The notes beneath the pieces are model-generated. The model worked only from the letters and a program-made list of their open reading frames with translations, was not told the origin of the DNA and ran no database searches. From positions 30,079,401 to 30,143,400 of the forward strand of contig NC_063434.1 of NCBI RefSeq assembly GCF_020379485.1: a DNA stretch of 64,000 nucleotides, read 5' to 3'. The position numbers were made by a program, and so were the translations under genes. Below, piece by piece: positions 13,113 to 23,621 of the stretch (positions within the stretch are counted from its first letter, which is position 1; each line of letters begins with the position of its first letter). The DNA is from Brassica napus (taxonomy: Eukaryota > Streptophyta > Magnoliopsida > Brassicales > Brassicaceae).

Positions 13113-13504
13113 TCCAGATCTGAAAAACCTGCATATTAAATCCAGATCTGAAAAACCTGCATATTCAAAAACGTTCAAATGGCTTAAAAACAGAAAAAAT
13201 GAGTGGAAGATTATATAAATCTACCTTTACAGAACACACAAAAATACATATCTAAAAATAATAGATCTACCTTTAAATTAGTGGAAGATGAGTACCAAAT
13301 AATTAAAAACCTGCAAAAAAAAATAGATTAGTAACAAAGACATGAGACAAAATTGAAAAATTCATATAAAGTTTGGTGTTTTCAAGTCAAAGAGATTAGA
13401 GTGGGTTTGGAGAGTTTTAGTTTGGGAAAAAAGTAAGAACTTTATACAACAAGAAGTTACCAAATGAAGAAAAATCAGACATAAGAACTTACCAAAACGC
13501 TCAG

Positions 13505-13710
13505 AAAAATCCAGACGACTTCCTAGAAGTCCAGACGACTTCCTGGAAGTCCAGACGACTTCCTGGAAGTCCAGACGACTTCCTGGAAGTCCAGACGACT
13601 TCCAGGAAGTCCAGACGACTTCCTGGAAGTCCAGACGACTTTGTCAGAAGACTTCCAGATGACTTCCAGACGACTTCCAGACGACTAACAGGTAAGTCGT
13701 CCCAGAAGTC
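13505..13710. repeat. Tandem array of 20-bp GACGACTT units, second block
   Basis: Units of the form AGACGACTTCCTGGAAGTCC repeat about six times, followed by the same GACTAACAGGTAAGTCGTC terminus as the first block. The flanking stretches 13125-13400 and 13715-13990 are also near-copies (both contain CCAGATCTGAAAAACCTGC twice). About 0.6 kb of the element has therefore been tandemly duplicated. Confidence 0.85.
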
Positions 13711-14735
13711 TTCCAGATCTGAAAAACCTGCACATCAAATCCAGATCTGAAAAACCTGCATATTCAAAAACGTTCAAATGACTTAAAAATAGAGAAAATG
13801 AGTGGAAGATTAGATAAATCTACATTTATAGAACACACAAAAATACATATCTAAAATTAATAGATCTACCTCTAAATTAGTGGAAGATGAGTACCATTTG
13901 ATTAAAAACCTGCAAAAGAGATAGATTAGTAAGAAATACATGAGACAAAACTGAAAAATTCATATAAAGTTTGGTGTTTTCAAGTCAAAGAGATTAGAGA
14001 GAGGTTGGAGAGTTTTAGAATGATGAACATTACATTTTTGTTGCAGCCATTTGAGAGGAGGAGAGAGAATGTGTAAATTTTTCTTTATATAGGGAGACAA
14101 AAAATCCAATTAGATTAAATATTTTTTACTCAGACGACTTCCTGGACGACTTACATTTCAGTCGTCTGGTGAAGAAATTAAAACAGACGACTTACATGTA
14201 AGTCGTCCAGAAGAGTTTAATATTTTTAGCGGGAAATTAAATATTTTTAGCGGGAAACTAAAATAGAAGACTTTCCAGACGACTTACAAGTAAGTCGTCT
14301 GGACGACTGAAATATACGTCGTCCGGGTAAATTATTTAACAGACGACTGAAATATAAGTCGTCCACACCCTAAACATAACCCCTAAACTAAATTATCTAA
14401 TTAAACACTTCATAAAACCAAATCAAACTTGAAAAGTGTTTACTATACACAGAAATAAACACATATAGGTGAAAACTAATTTTTGAAAAAAACATTTTAG
14501 TTTTCCAAAATCTAACCCTAACAATACATACAATACTACAACATATGTTTGCCAAACTCCTAAACCAAAGTATTTCATGATTCACTACTTCCACTCATAT
14601 ATCTTCAAAACAAATCAATTTTATCATATCTTAATTTATATCAGTTAAAACTGTTTATAATTACTTAATTTTTATTTTTTACGCATCAAAATATTTTTTT
14701 ACAAGATTTATAAATTATTTTTAAAATAAACTGGT

Positions 14736-14815
14736 ACCAGACGACTTACACTTCAGTCGTCCAGACGACTTACACTTCAGTCGTCCAGACGACTTACACT
14801 TCAGTCGTCCAGACG
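14736..14815. repeat. Three tandem 24-bp units near right end of element
   Basis: CCAGACGACTTACACTTCAG followed by TCGT is repeated three times with no differences. The perfect identity suggests recent amplification. Confidence 0.9.
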
Positions 14816-15169
14816 ACTTCCAACATCTCAGACGACTCAGACGATTTACTGGGGCTATATTCGTAAAAATGGCTTCTGTTTTTTTGTTTGGTCACAAGGG
14901 GCTGAGCTGTAATTTCACTAGGCTTTTAGGTTAGTTTTGCATTTGATTCAAGTTTGGGTATAGGTTTGGAATTAAAATCAAGTTGTGGGTTAGTTTTGGC
15001 AAAAACCCCTCATAATTAACATCTAAGTCATACCTGTAAAAGTAAGAATCAATCAGTAAGGTTTTGTTTATGGACAGACTATACAAAAATATGCCCTATA
15101 ATTTTTCTACAAAAATATCCAACAGAAGCGAATGTTTCAAATTTCTTTAGGCAGGCACGGCTCTGGCTG

Positions 15170-16330
15170 TCCTACTTACAGTATATGTTAATTTGAAGGG
15201 AGATGTTATGGATTCATAGGTGTAGCATATATTTATACAACGTGATTAGTGGGTTGGAGACAAATAAAAATATTGCTAATATAATCAGTAAACTAGATTT
15301 CGATCTGCGCAACCGCGCAGATTTTTGTTTTTATTTATTTTATATAAACATTTTATTTTTAATTCTAAATTGGTAAATATATTATAATATATATGTGTCT
15401 ATCAATTTTTAAAATATAATAAGTTTACGGTATATTTATTTTATTGAATATATTGTTTCAAACTTTCACATGTATTTGTATCTTCTTCTATATATATATT
15501 TTTGGATTATTATTTCATTATTAATATTGTAACTATATATATAAATATTAGTAAAATATTGTTTTATTGTTATATTCAAAGATATTGTAACATTTCACAA
15601 ATTTAGAAATTTTTTTAAAAAATTAAACTTTTCGATTCATAGATTTATATTATCGAGTAAATAATTAAACATTTAGTTTTTGTTTAATTTTTAAAATAAA
15701 CTATATAGTTTTAATTTTTTTTATTGGTTTAAAGTACTAAAGATTAATCATTGTTAGATAATATGATTTTTGTTATTTAAAAAAAAATCTTTATAATTTT
15801 AAAAGTTAACATCGACAAATATTTAAATAATTAACATATGGAGGTATTGTATTACAACATTAAATTATATCTATTTAATTTACGCTATCTATAAATCCAA
15901 TGGATCATCTATTGTTTAAATCGAATTATTGATAGCCCAACAAAAATTTCTGATAAGTCTAAAATTTAAATGATAAGATTATAGATTAAATGTAACATGA
16001 CTTTATATGAATAAATCCATTAGGTATAGTTTTAAAAAAATCACACATGAATCAAAGTCGTGACTTCTGTTTTAATATATAAGATAAGAAAAGTTTACTT
16101 ACTCTCTTGGTCAACAAAAAATAGTCTCATATACCAAATTACTGAATTGAAAGTCTTTGTATATATCTCTCATATACCAAAACTATTGAGACTTTCCAAT
16201 TTCAATTACTCTGCTACCATTAAGTCAAAAAATTTCCACCTCTCCTTTCTTAACCTCGTCCCAAAGGTACTGTAACCGGCTCACATACTTGATGATGAAA
16301 GGAAGGTAAAAATTAAAGAAAACCAAACCG
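15170..16330 (-). pseudogene. Duplicate of defensin-like gene upstream region, coding part lost
   Basis: Without the Helitron at 15293-16084, the two flanks (15170-15292 and 16085-16330) line up in order with 16830-17245, the region upstream of the defensin-like gene. Shared stretches include GAAGGGAGATG, TATGGATTCA, a TATTTATAC TATA region, TGGTCAACAAAAAATAG and CGTCCCAAAGGTACTGTAACC. No signal-peptide exon remains at the expected place to the left. The copy is truncated near the Mutator-like element, so I read it as the relic of a tandem duplication. Confidence 0.65.
15293..16084 (-). mobile_element. Non-autonomous Helitron, 792 bp
   Basis: Read on the minus strand the element begins TCTTATATATTAAAACAG. 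It ends with the hairpin CTGCGC-GGTT-GCGCAG followed about 8 bases later by CTAG. It sits between A (16085 on minus) and T (15292 on minus). The TC start, 3' hairpin, CTRR end and A/T insertion site are the standard Helitron features, as in the Arabidopsis ATREP families. There is no Rep/helicase frame. Its removal reconnects the two halves of a sequence that is uninterrupted in the nearby duplicate (16940-16990), which supports both boundaries. Confidence 0.82.
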
Positions 16331-16505
16331 GCTAAAAACCGCACATAACCGGAAAAGGAATACAGCGGCCCATAGCCAAGTACGACAATATTAGTTATTA
16401 ACTTATTATAGAGATACATTTCAGAAGGAAGATGCATGGAGAGAAGATAACGATGAAAGAGTTATATATATAGCCTTTTCATTATTCAAATCAACATGAA
16501 TATCA

Positions 16506-16822
16506 TCAAGAGTTGGAGTTTGTCGATGCAGGAGTATGCATTTCATGATGGAAACAGCTACAGAAATAGTCGAGGCAAACTGGCGGATCCCCTGAGATCG
16601 GACAGCTATACTTCTGCTTCACACAATCTTCATCTGTTTTACATTCTACAATATTCTGCGTCACAGTCTCTTTCACCATGCCTGTTAATCATTCGTTTAC
16701 ACACCAAAATAGTTAGACATATTAAGGATGTAACATATCAAATGATCGAGATCATTAAACGGATAATGCTTACATGACGAGACCAGGAGGAGGATGGCAA
16801 GAAATGCTGAGATTTTCTCCAT
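16506..16822 (-). CDS. Small secreted defensin-like (DEFL/LCR-type) cysteine-rich peptide
   Basis: Two exons, 16822-16774 and 16681-16506, with a 92-bp GT-AG intron, give 225 nt or 74 aa. Exon 1 encodes almost exactly a signal peptide (MEKISAFLAILLLVSS). Exon 2 carries the mature peptide with six cysteines at 30, 36, 43, 52, 57 and 59 (C-x5-C-x6-C-x8-C-x4-C-x-C), plus C17 at the junction. The ECKTDEDC and CSC pattern matches plant defensin-like and NCR-type peptides, whose genes have this same exon layout. Such peptides are secreted and act in defence or in pollen-pistil and symbiotic signalling. The role of this one is unknown. A TATA box (TATAAATA, 16897-16890) lies 68 bases upstream of the ATG. 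The gene is too short and too split to show as a long ORF. Expression is not demonstrable from sequence. Confidence 0.78.
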
Positions 16823-16889
16823 TTTTTTTTTATATTGTCCTACTTATATGTTTGAAGGGAGATGATTATGGATTCACAGGTGCAGCATC

Positions 16890-16897
16890 TATTTATA
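16890..16897 (-). promoter_or_regulatory. TATA box of defensin-like gene
   Basis: TATAAATA on the minus strand, followed by AGATGC. It is well placed for a leader of roughly 35-40 bases before the ATG at 16822. The same TATA region survives in the relic duplicate near 15225-15232. Confidence 0.6.
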
Positions 16898-17403
16898 CAA
16901 CGTTATTAGTGGGTTGAAGGACAAATAAATTATTGCCAATAGTCGATAATGAAAGTATTTTTCCTTACAGTCCTGGTCAACAAAAAATAGTCTTTGTATA
17001 TATCTCTCATATACCAAATTAGTGAATTGAAAGTCTTTGTATATATCTCTCATATACCAAGAATGTTGAGGACTTTCAAATTTAAATTACTCTGTTACCA
17101 TATTAATCAGGAACTTCCACCTCTCTTTTCTTAATCTCGTCCCAAAGGTACTGTAACCAGCTCATATACTTGATCTTCCTGTACAATCTGCAATGTTTCT
17201 TCTACGTGGTGTTTAGATGATGACGAAAAGAAGGTAAAAATTACAGAAAACCAAACCTCAAGAGCTTTGCTGCAGATGTTCGTTTCTCTCCGCAAGTGAG
17301 TCTCTCGTGTGCTGAAGTTCAACTCTTTTATATAGTATTGTTTGTTAATCTCTGATTAATTAAAAAAAAAGTTTATTTCTTTTTGGTTTTTGGTTGTGAA
17401 AAG

Positions 17404-17555
17404 ATGAATGTGGAAGCTGTGAAAGAAAAGCTGTGGAAGAAATGTGGGACGTCTGTTAATGCTATGGCTTTAGAGCTCTATGATGAAAGTGGCTCCAATG
17501 TTGCAGCTCTTAGTGATGATTCAAGACCTCTCGGTTTCTACTCCCCTTTTGATGG
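17404..17555 (+). pseudogene. Isolated exon of tubulin-folding cofactor B
   Basis: A 152-bp open stretch is bounded by an acceptor (GTGAAAAG before 17404) and a donor (GATGG then GTAAAT at 17556). It encodes MNVEAVKEKLWKKCGTSVNA through DDSRPLGFYSPFDG, which I recognise as part of the ubiquitin-like N-terminal domain of plant tubulin-folding cofactor B (TFCB, alpha-tubulin folding). The preceding and following TFCB exons, including the CAP-Gly part, are absent. The flanks are unrelated repeats and a retrotransposon. It is a captured or duplicated fragment with no internal stop, so the transfer is fairly recent or the piece is under little decay. Recognition is from memory of the family. Confidence 0.75.
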
Positions 17556-17728
17556 GTAAATTGGAGCTAATTAGACACAATGTAAACAGTAAACAGAAAA
17601 TGTAAGCTTTTTACCCTTGCGTTTATATAGAGATAGTATAAACAGAAGAGAATCAAAGCCCGTTTTCTTGATTCGTTCTTGTTGATTCCATCCACAAGTT
17701 TTGTAGACCAGCTAGTGCAGAGAGATTC

Positions 17729-18006
17729 TGTTGGATTAAGCTTGAAGGATAAAGAAGCTTGAGGTGCAAGCAAAGGAGACCTAATCCTATTGAGACTTAG
17801 AAACATAATAAGATTAGGAGTTATCTAAAGTTATGTTTATCTATTAGGATTAGGACAATGTAATCTCTATATAAGTAAATATCGAGATGTGATATTACTT
17901 ACGGAATTTAGGGATTTGAGAACTTGTGTTTTGAGAGAGTTTCACAAGTTATTAATAAGAGAGCAATTCTTATTTGAGTCTTTGAGTTCTATACTTGAGT
18001 TCTAGA
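17729..18006 (+). repeat. Left LTR of Copia element
   Basis: 278 bp, identical to the right LTR except for one substitution. It contains CTATATAAG (near 17867), which can serve as the promoter TATA. Confidence 0.93.
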
Positions 18007-18036
18007 TTTGGTATCAGAGCCTTAGGAGAATCGAGA

Positions 18037-21000
18037 ATGGGAGACCTTACCATCGTTACGTCACTTAAATCAAAAGAGGGAGAGCGTTCTACCATTAAAT
18101 CTCCGATGCTTACTTCTACCAATTACACGGTATGGGCCATTAGAATGAAGAATGTGCTCAAGGTTCACAAGGTTTGGAGTCTGGTGGAGACAGGAACAGA
18201 AGATGATGAGAAGAACGATATAGCAATTGGCTTGCTGTTCCAAGCAATACCAGAGGCCTTAGTACTTCAAGTTGGAGAGTTGGATACGGCAGCAAAGGTA
18301 TGGGAGGCTATTAAGGCTCGTCATGTAGGCGCAGAGAGAGTTAGAGAAGCTAGATTGCAAACTCTAATGGCTGAGTTTGATAGATTGGCGATGAGAGACA
18401 ACGAGAAGATCGATGACTTCGTTGGCAAGCTATCTGAGATCTCATCGACTTGCTCTGCCCTAGGTGAAGAGATTGAGGAACCTAAGTTGGTCAAGAAGTT
18501 TCTTAAGTGCCTTCCTCACAAGAAATATATACACATAGTTGCCTCCCTCGAACAAGTACTTGATCTAAAGACCACAAAGTTTGAAGACATTGTGGGACGT
18601 CTAAAAGCCTATGAAGAACGCATTCGAGTGGTAGAAGATAGCGAGGAAGATCAAAGCAAACTTATGTACACCAATACAGAACAGCAAAGCACACGAGACT
18701 ATCAAGATGACTATCGAGGTAACCGTGGGAGAGGACGCTCTTACAGAGGCAGGGGCCGTGGTCGAGGCAGAGATACGTCGAGAATAACGTGTTTCCGGTG
18801 CGACAAGCTGGGTCATTATGCTTCTACCTGCCCTGATCGTCTTCTTAAGCTTCAAGAAGCGCAGGAACAAGAGAAAGATGATACGCAGGATGCAGATGAG
18901 CTCATGATGACAGAGGTAGTTTATCTAAACGAAGGAAGAGTAATGCTAAGCAAGTACGAATCAAACAGAGAAGACAATATGTGGTACCTCGATAATGGAG
19001 CTAGTAACCATATGACTGGAGATCGTCGGTACTTTAAGAGAATCAATGAGACAATAACAGGAAAAGTGAAGTTTGGAGATGATTCTCGGATAGACATCAA
19101 AGAGAAAGGTAGTATTGAGTTTATAGATAGAAGCGGAGAAGCGAGAACGATGCGTGATGTCTACTTTATACCTGATCTGAAGAGCAACATAATCAGTCTC
19201 GGACAAGCCACAGAATCAGGATGTGACATAAGGCTAAAAGGGGAGTGTCTGACAATGCATGATCAGGATGGAAAGCTACTAGTCAAAGCTACAAGATCCA
19301 AGAACCGTCTCTATAAAGTTCACATGGGCATAAAGGATAATGTATGCTTGCTGACTACTGCAACCAACGAATCAAACCGCTGGCACGCACGGCTGGGACA
19401 CGTTAACTTCGAGACAATCAAATCTATGGTCCAGAGAGAGCTTGTAACTGGAATCCCGCGCATATCCTTTGAGAAGAGTATGTGTGGTTCTTGTTTGCTT
19501 GGCAAGCAAACAAGACAAGTGTTTCCACAATCTACCACATATCGAGCAGACACAACACTTGAGCTCATCCATGGTGACTTATGTGGACCTATAACTCCAA
19601 GCACTAGAGGAGGCAATAGGTACATATTTGTACTTATCGACGATCATACAAGATACATGTGGACGATTCTGTTGAAAGAAAAAAGTGATGCATTCGAAAA
19701 GTTTAAACGCTTTAAGTCTATAGTGGAGCAAGACACGAAGGAGAAGATACGAACGCTCAGAACAGATAGAGGAGGAGAGTTCATCTCACGCGAGTTTAGA
19801 GATTTCTGTGAAGAGATGGGAATCAAACGTCATCTTACAGCTCCCTACACGCCGCAACAAAACGGCGTGGTGGAAAGACGGAACAGAACCTTGATGGAGA
19901 TGACAAGAAGCATTCTTAAGCACATGGCGGTTCCAAACTATATGTGGGGAGAGGCTACAAGACATGCGACCTACTTACTGAACCGTGTGGCCACACGGGT
20001 GCTCAAAAACGTGACTCCATATGAGGCGCTTCGCGGGAGAAAGCCAAACGTAAACCATCTCAAAACTTTTGGGTGCATAGGATATGCCAAAACGGTAAAG
20101 CCACATTTACAGAAACTCGAGGACAGATCACGCTTGCTTGTTCATCTGGGAACAGAACCCGGCTCCAAAGCCTATCGAATGTATGACCCTCAGACACAGA
20201 AGATTGTGGTAAGCCGGGACGTTGTCTTCGACGAAACAAAGGGGTGGAATTGGCGTCAAGACAGCTCAGACCAGAACTTGAACGGAAGCTTCAACATCAC
20301 GTTAGGAGAATTTGGGAATCATGGTATCCAAAAGGATCAAGAGTTGAGTGGAGAAGTAGCTCAACAGAGAAACAGTGAAGCAAGTGAAGATACAGGTATC
20401 GTGACTAATCCAGAAGTAATATCTAAAGAAGAAGAAATCGATGAAGAAGAGGATGAAACAGAGGAAACAGAGGTCACACTAAGGCGCTCGACAAGACAAA
20501 CTAGCCAGCCAAAGTACTTAGATGATTATGTGCTTCTCGCAGAAGAAGAAGGAGAGTTTCTACTTATGGTTCTGAACAATGAGCCTCAAAGTTATGAGGA
20601 GGCAAGAGAAACCAAAGAATGGACAGACGCATGCAGTGATGAGATCATATCCATCGAGAAGAACAGAACATGGGAGCTCGTGGAACTTCCCATAGGAGCA
20701 AAAGCAATCGGTCTAAAGTGGATATTTAAAGTAAAAAGAAACTCAGATGGAAGCATCAATAAGTACAAGGCTCGGCTCGTTGCGAAAGGGTACGTACAAG
20801 TCCAAGGAATAGACTTTGATGAGGTGTTTGCTCCGGTAGCTAGGATTGAAACTATCAGACTTCTGATCAGTCTTGCTGCAGCGAATGGATGGGAAATTCA
20901 TCATATGGATGTCAAGACAGCGTTCTTGCATGGTGAACTGAAGGAAACCGTGTTTGTTACTCAACCTGAAGGATTTGAAGTTAAGGGTTCAGAGAGTAAA

Positions 21001-22176
21001 GTCTATCGACTCAACAAAGCGTTATATGGTCTCCGTCAAGCACCGCGAGCATGGAACCATAAGTTAAACTCTATTCTCAAAGAACTTCAGTTTGTCAAGT
21101 GTTCAAAGGAGCCTTCGGTCTATCGAAAGAAGGTACATGATGAGCTCTTGGTCGTTGCCGTCTATGTAGACGATCTGTTCATCACAGGAACAAGTGCAAA
21201 TGTCATCAGTGAGTTTAAAAGGGAGATGGCATTGAAGTTCGAAATGAGCGACTTGGGTAAGTTAACCTACTATCTCGGGATTGAAGTTACTCAACATCAA
21301 GGCAAAATCACACTGTGCCAGAGGAGCTATGCGCTAAAGATCTTAGAGGAAGCTGGTCTAAAAGACTGCAACATGGTGCACACGCCCATGGAGTCCGGGC
21401 TTAGACTGGCCAAGTCTGAGAAGGAGAAATCTATCAACGCAACAAGCTACAGACGCAATGTGGGATGTCTCCGTTACCTCTTACATACACGACCCGACTT
21501 GTCTTACTGTGTTGGGGTGTTGAGTAAGTACATGCAAGACCCGAAGGAATCACACGGCATAGCAATGAAACAGTGCTTACGGTATCTAAAAGGGACGGTA
21601 GCTTGCGGTCTGTTGTTTAAACACTCACTGTCGAAAGCGTCTAGACTTGTTGGCTACAGCGACAGCAGCCACAACATGGACCCCGATGATGGCAGAAGCA
21701 CAACTGGTCACATCTTCTACTTAGGTGAGAGTCCAATCACTTGGTGCTCGTAGAAGCAAGAAACCGTGGCTCTGTCGTCATGTGAGGCAGAATTTATGGC
21801 AGGTACAGAAGCAGCACGACAGGCTATATGGCTCAGCGAATTGCTTGTAGAGATCAAAGGGTCAGCGAGAGAGAAGGTGGTTATACGCATTGATAATCAG
21901 TCGGCCATTGCTCTTACAAGAAACCCGGTATTTCATGGACGCAGTAAGCATATACACTCTAGATACCATTTCATTAGAGAGTGTGTTGAGAATGGAGTGA
22001 TAGAAGTTGAGCATGTTCCCGGGAGTCAACAGAAGGCGGACATATTAACTAAAGCTCTAGGAAGAATCAAATTCAAGGAGATGAGAGATCTCATTGGAGT
22101 TAAAGATTTGAGTGATAAGGAGTTCAAGCTTAAGGAGGAGATTGTTGGATTAAGCTTGAAGGATAAAGAAGCTTGA
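18037..22176 (+). pseudogene. Copia gag-pol polyprotein with one in-frame stop in RNase H
   Basis: A single frame of 1380 codons runs from ATG 18037 to a final stop at 22176 inside the right LTR, interrupted only by TAG at 21751-21753. Domain order is Copia type: gag; CCHC zinc knuckle ([14 protein letters not shown], near 18790); protease ([11 protein letters not shown], near 18982); integrase with HHCC and a DDE core ([23 protein letters not shown]); reverse transcriptase ([22 protein letters not shown] near 21163); and RNase H. The TAG follows ITWCS and precedes KQETVALSSCEAE, where related elements have a glutamine-type codon, so one C-to-T change would explain it. The upstream ATG at 17995 lies in the LTR and is less likely the start. 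Whether the TAG is read through is unknown. Confidence 0.92.
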
Positions 22177-22420
22177 GGTGCAAGCAAAGGAGATCTAATC
22201 CTATTGAGACTTAGAAACATAATAAGATTAGGAGTTATCTAAAGTTATGTTTATCTATTAGGATTAGGACAATGTAATCTCTATATAAGTAAATATCGAG
22301 ATGTGATATTACTTACGGAATTTAGGGATTTGAGAACTTGTGTTTTGAGAGAGTTTCACAAGTTATTAATAAGAGAGCAATTCTTATTTGAGTCTTTGAG
22401 TTCTATACTTGAGTTCTAGA
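22143..22420 (+). repeat. Right LTR of Copia element
   Basis: 278-bp partner of the left LTR. The last 11 codons of the polyprotein run into it. Confidence 0.93.
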
Positions 22421-23621
22421 GATTCGTCTTGCTTCCATAGGCCCATTAATACTTGTAAGAAACCTCAATAATTGCCCGTTAATATAGTCCCAAAACTATG
22501 AAGCAAGCTAATAATCACCACGCGCTGTATTAGCGAACTGTCGACTCGACGCTGCTAACTTTTGTTTTGCAAGTTTATGGATTTAATTAACCTTATCTTG
22601 GATGTTCTGATATCGTGTGTAGCGAACTGTCTAGATAGTCAATTCGTATGCATACTTCTTACAAGTGTTTTCTAGTATTGGATTTTGTTGTTGTCGTTTT
22701 TTGTTTCGTCTCCATCACGTAGAGAAATTTAAGAGAACATGCATGTTTCACACTGTAAAGTGTCCCACAAGGCTAAGCGTATTATTATTATTATTTTGAC
22801 TTATAAAAAAAAGATTATTATATCCAAATCATACCTTTTTGTTTTGTCTTTTTCTTGCTAGTCCATACCTTATTGTTTAGATTTGGCGTCAGAAATTTAA
22901 AAGGATCAACACTAATATATAAAGAGTTTGAAAAAATCCATATTACCATTTAGTTTTAAATTAGAGCCATGTGAAAAAAACTCAAATTCAATAACTATAA
23001 GAAATAATATGGATGGAGAGACATTAATTTAACATTTCGACCAAAACAATGGATAGAGAGACATTACTATGAAAGTTAGATAAGATTAGATTTGTTTTTT
23101 CTTTGTGGGTCTGCAAAAATCAACTGAAAATTAGTATATCTTACGTTTCACAAAGAGTGTTGTTCTAATTTATTGTTTGTTTCTAAAATGTGTCTATAGT
23201 TTTAATAGAAAATTTTAATTACTTTAAATTAGAAAATAGTTAATTTATGAACATAAAACAAAACGAATAATTAAATGAGAGAAAAACTCTTAAATGATAG
23301 TTTTGTAAAACAAAAATATAAATATTATTGATTATAAAACTCGTGATTATCTAATCTTTTTTGGTCAAAAAAAAAGAAAAAAAAACTATATTTTTTGGTC
23401 GAAAACTCGTGATTAACTAATCAATCATACTCGATACCAAACAAAAATAAAGTAAGAACGCGTTTGTCACGTGTCAAGTGAACATTATCTCCCTAGATTT
23501 GAACTGTCGTCCACAAATAGTGTCTCTTCATTACAGACGTGGATCCCACAAAACCCCACAAGTCCCATATTCCTCCAATCATATTTTTTCTCTTCTCAAA
23601 AAGAAAAATAAAAATTAAAAG
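22421..23621. other. Spacer between Copia element and D14
   Basis: AT-rich. The first 250 bases continue the sequence that the retrotransposon interrupted. No gene, RNA or clear repeat recognised. Confidence 0.5.

Larger units (their letters stand above)
10940..15009. mobile_element. Non-autonomous Mutator-like element with 9-bp target duplication
   Basis: The ends are GGGATTTTTGCAAAATTGACC on the left and, read inward from the right, GGGGTTTTTGCCAAAACTAACC: imperfect terminal inverted repeats of roughly 20-25 bp. The element is flanked on both sides by the same 9 bp, TCATAATTA (10931-10939 and 15010-15018). Nine-base duplications are typical of Mutator-like elements. No transposase reading frame is present in its 4070 bp, so it would need help in trans. 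The interior is dominated by arrays and palindromes built from GACGACTT/AAGTCGTC words, listed separately. The TIRs are short and imperfect for a classical Mutator element, so the superfamily call rests mainly on the duplication length. Confidence 0.75.
17729..22420 (+). mobile_element. Young full-length Ty1/Copia LTR retrotransposon
   Basis: The 4692-bp element has LTRs at 17729-18006 and 22143-22420, both 278 bp. By eye they differ at one position only (GAGACC versus GAGATC near the start). The flanking duplication is GATTC (17724-17728 and 22421-22425); because AGA also matches, the boundary is ambiguous by up to three bases. The LTR begins TG but ends in CTAGA rather than the usual CA. 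The tRNA-Met primer site TGGTATCAGAGC is at 18009-18020. A purine tract AAGGAGGAGA sits just before the right LTR. One gag-pol frame fills the interior. The near-identical LTRs mean a recent insertion. Confidence 0.95.

Noticed and set aside
12838..13710. CRISPR-like direct repeats
   Set aside because: The 20-bp units are contiguous with no unique spacers, lie inside a plant transposon and are themselves palindromic variants.
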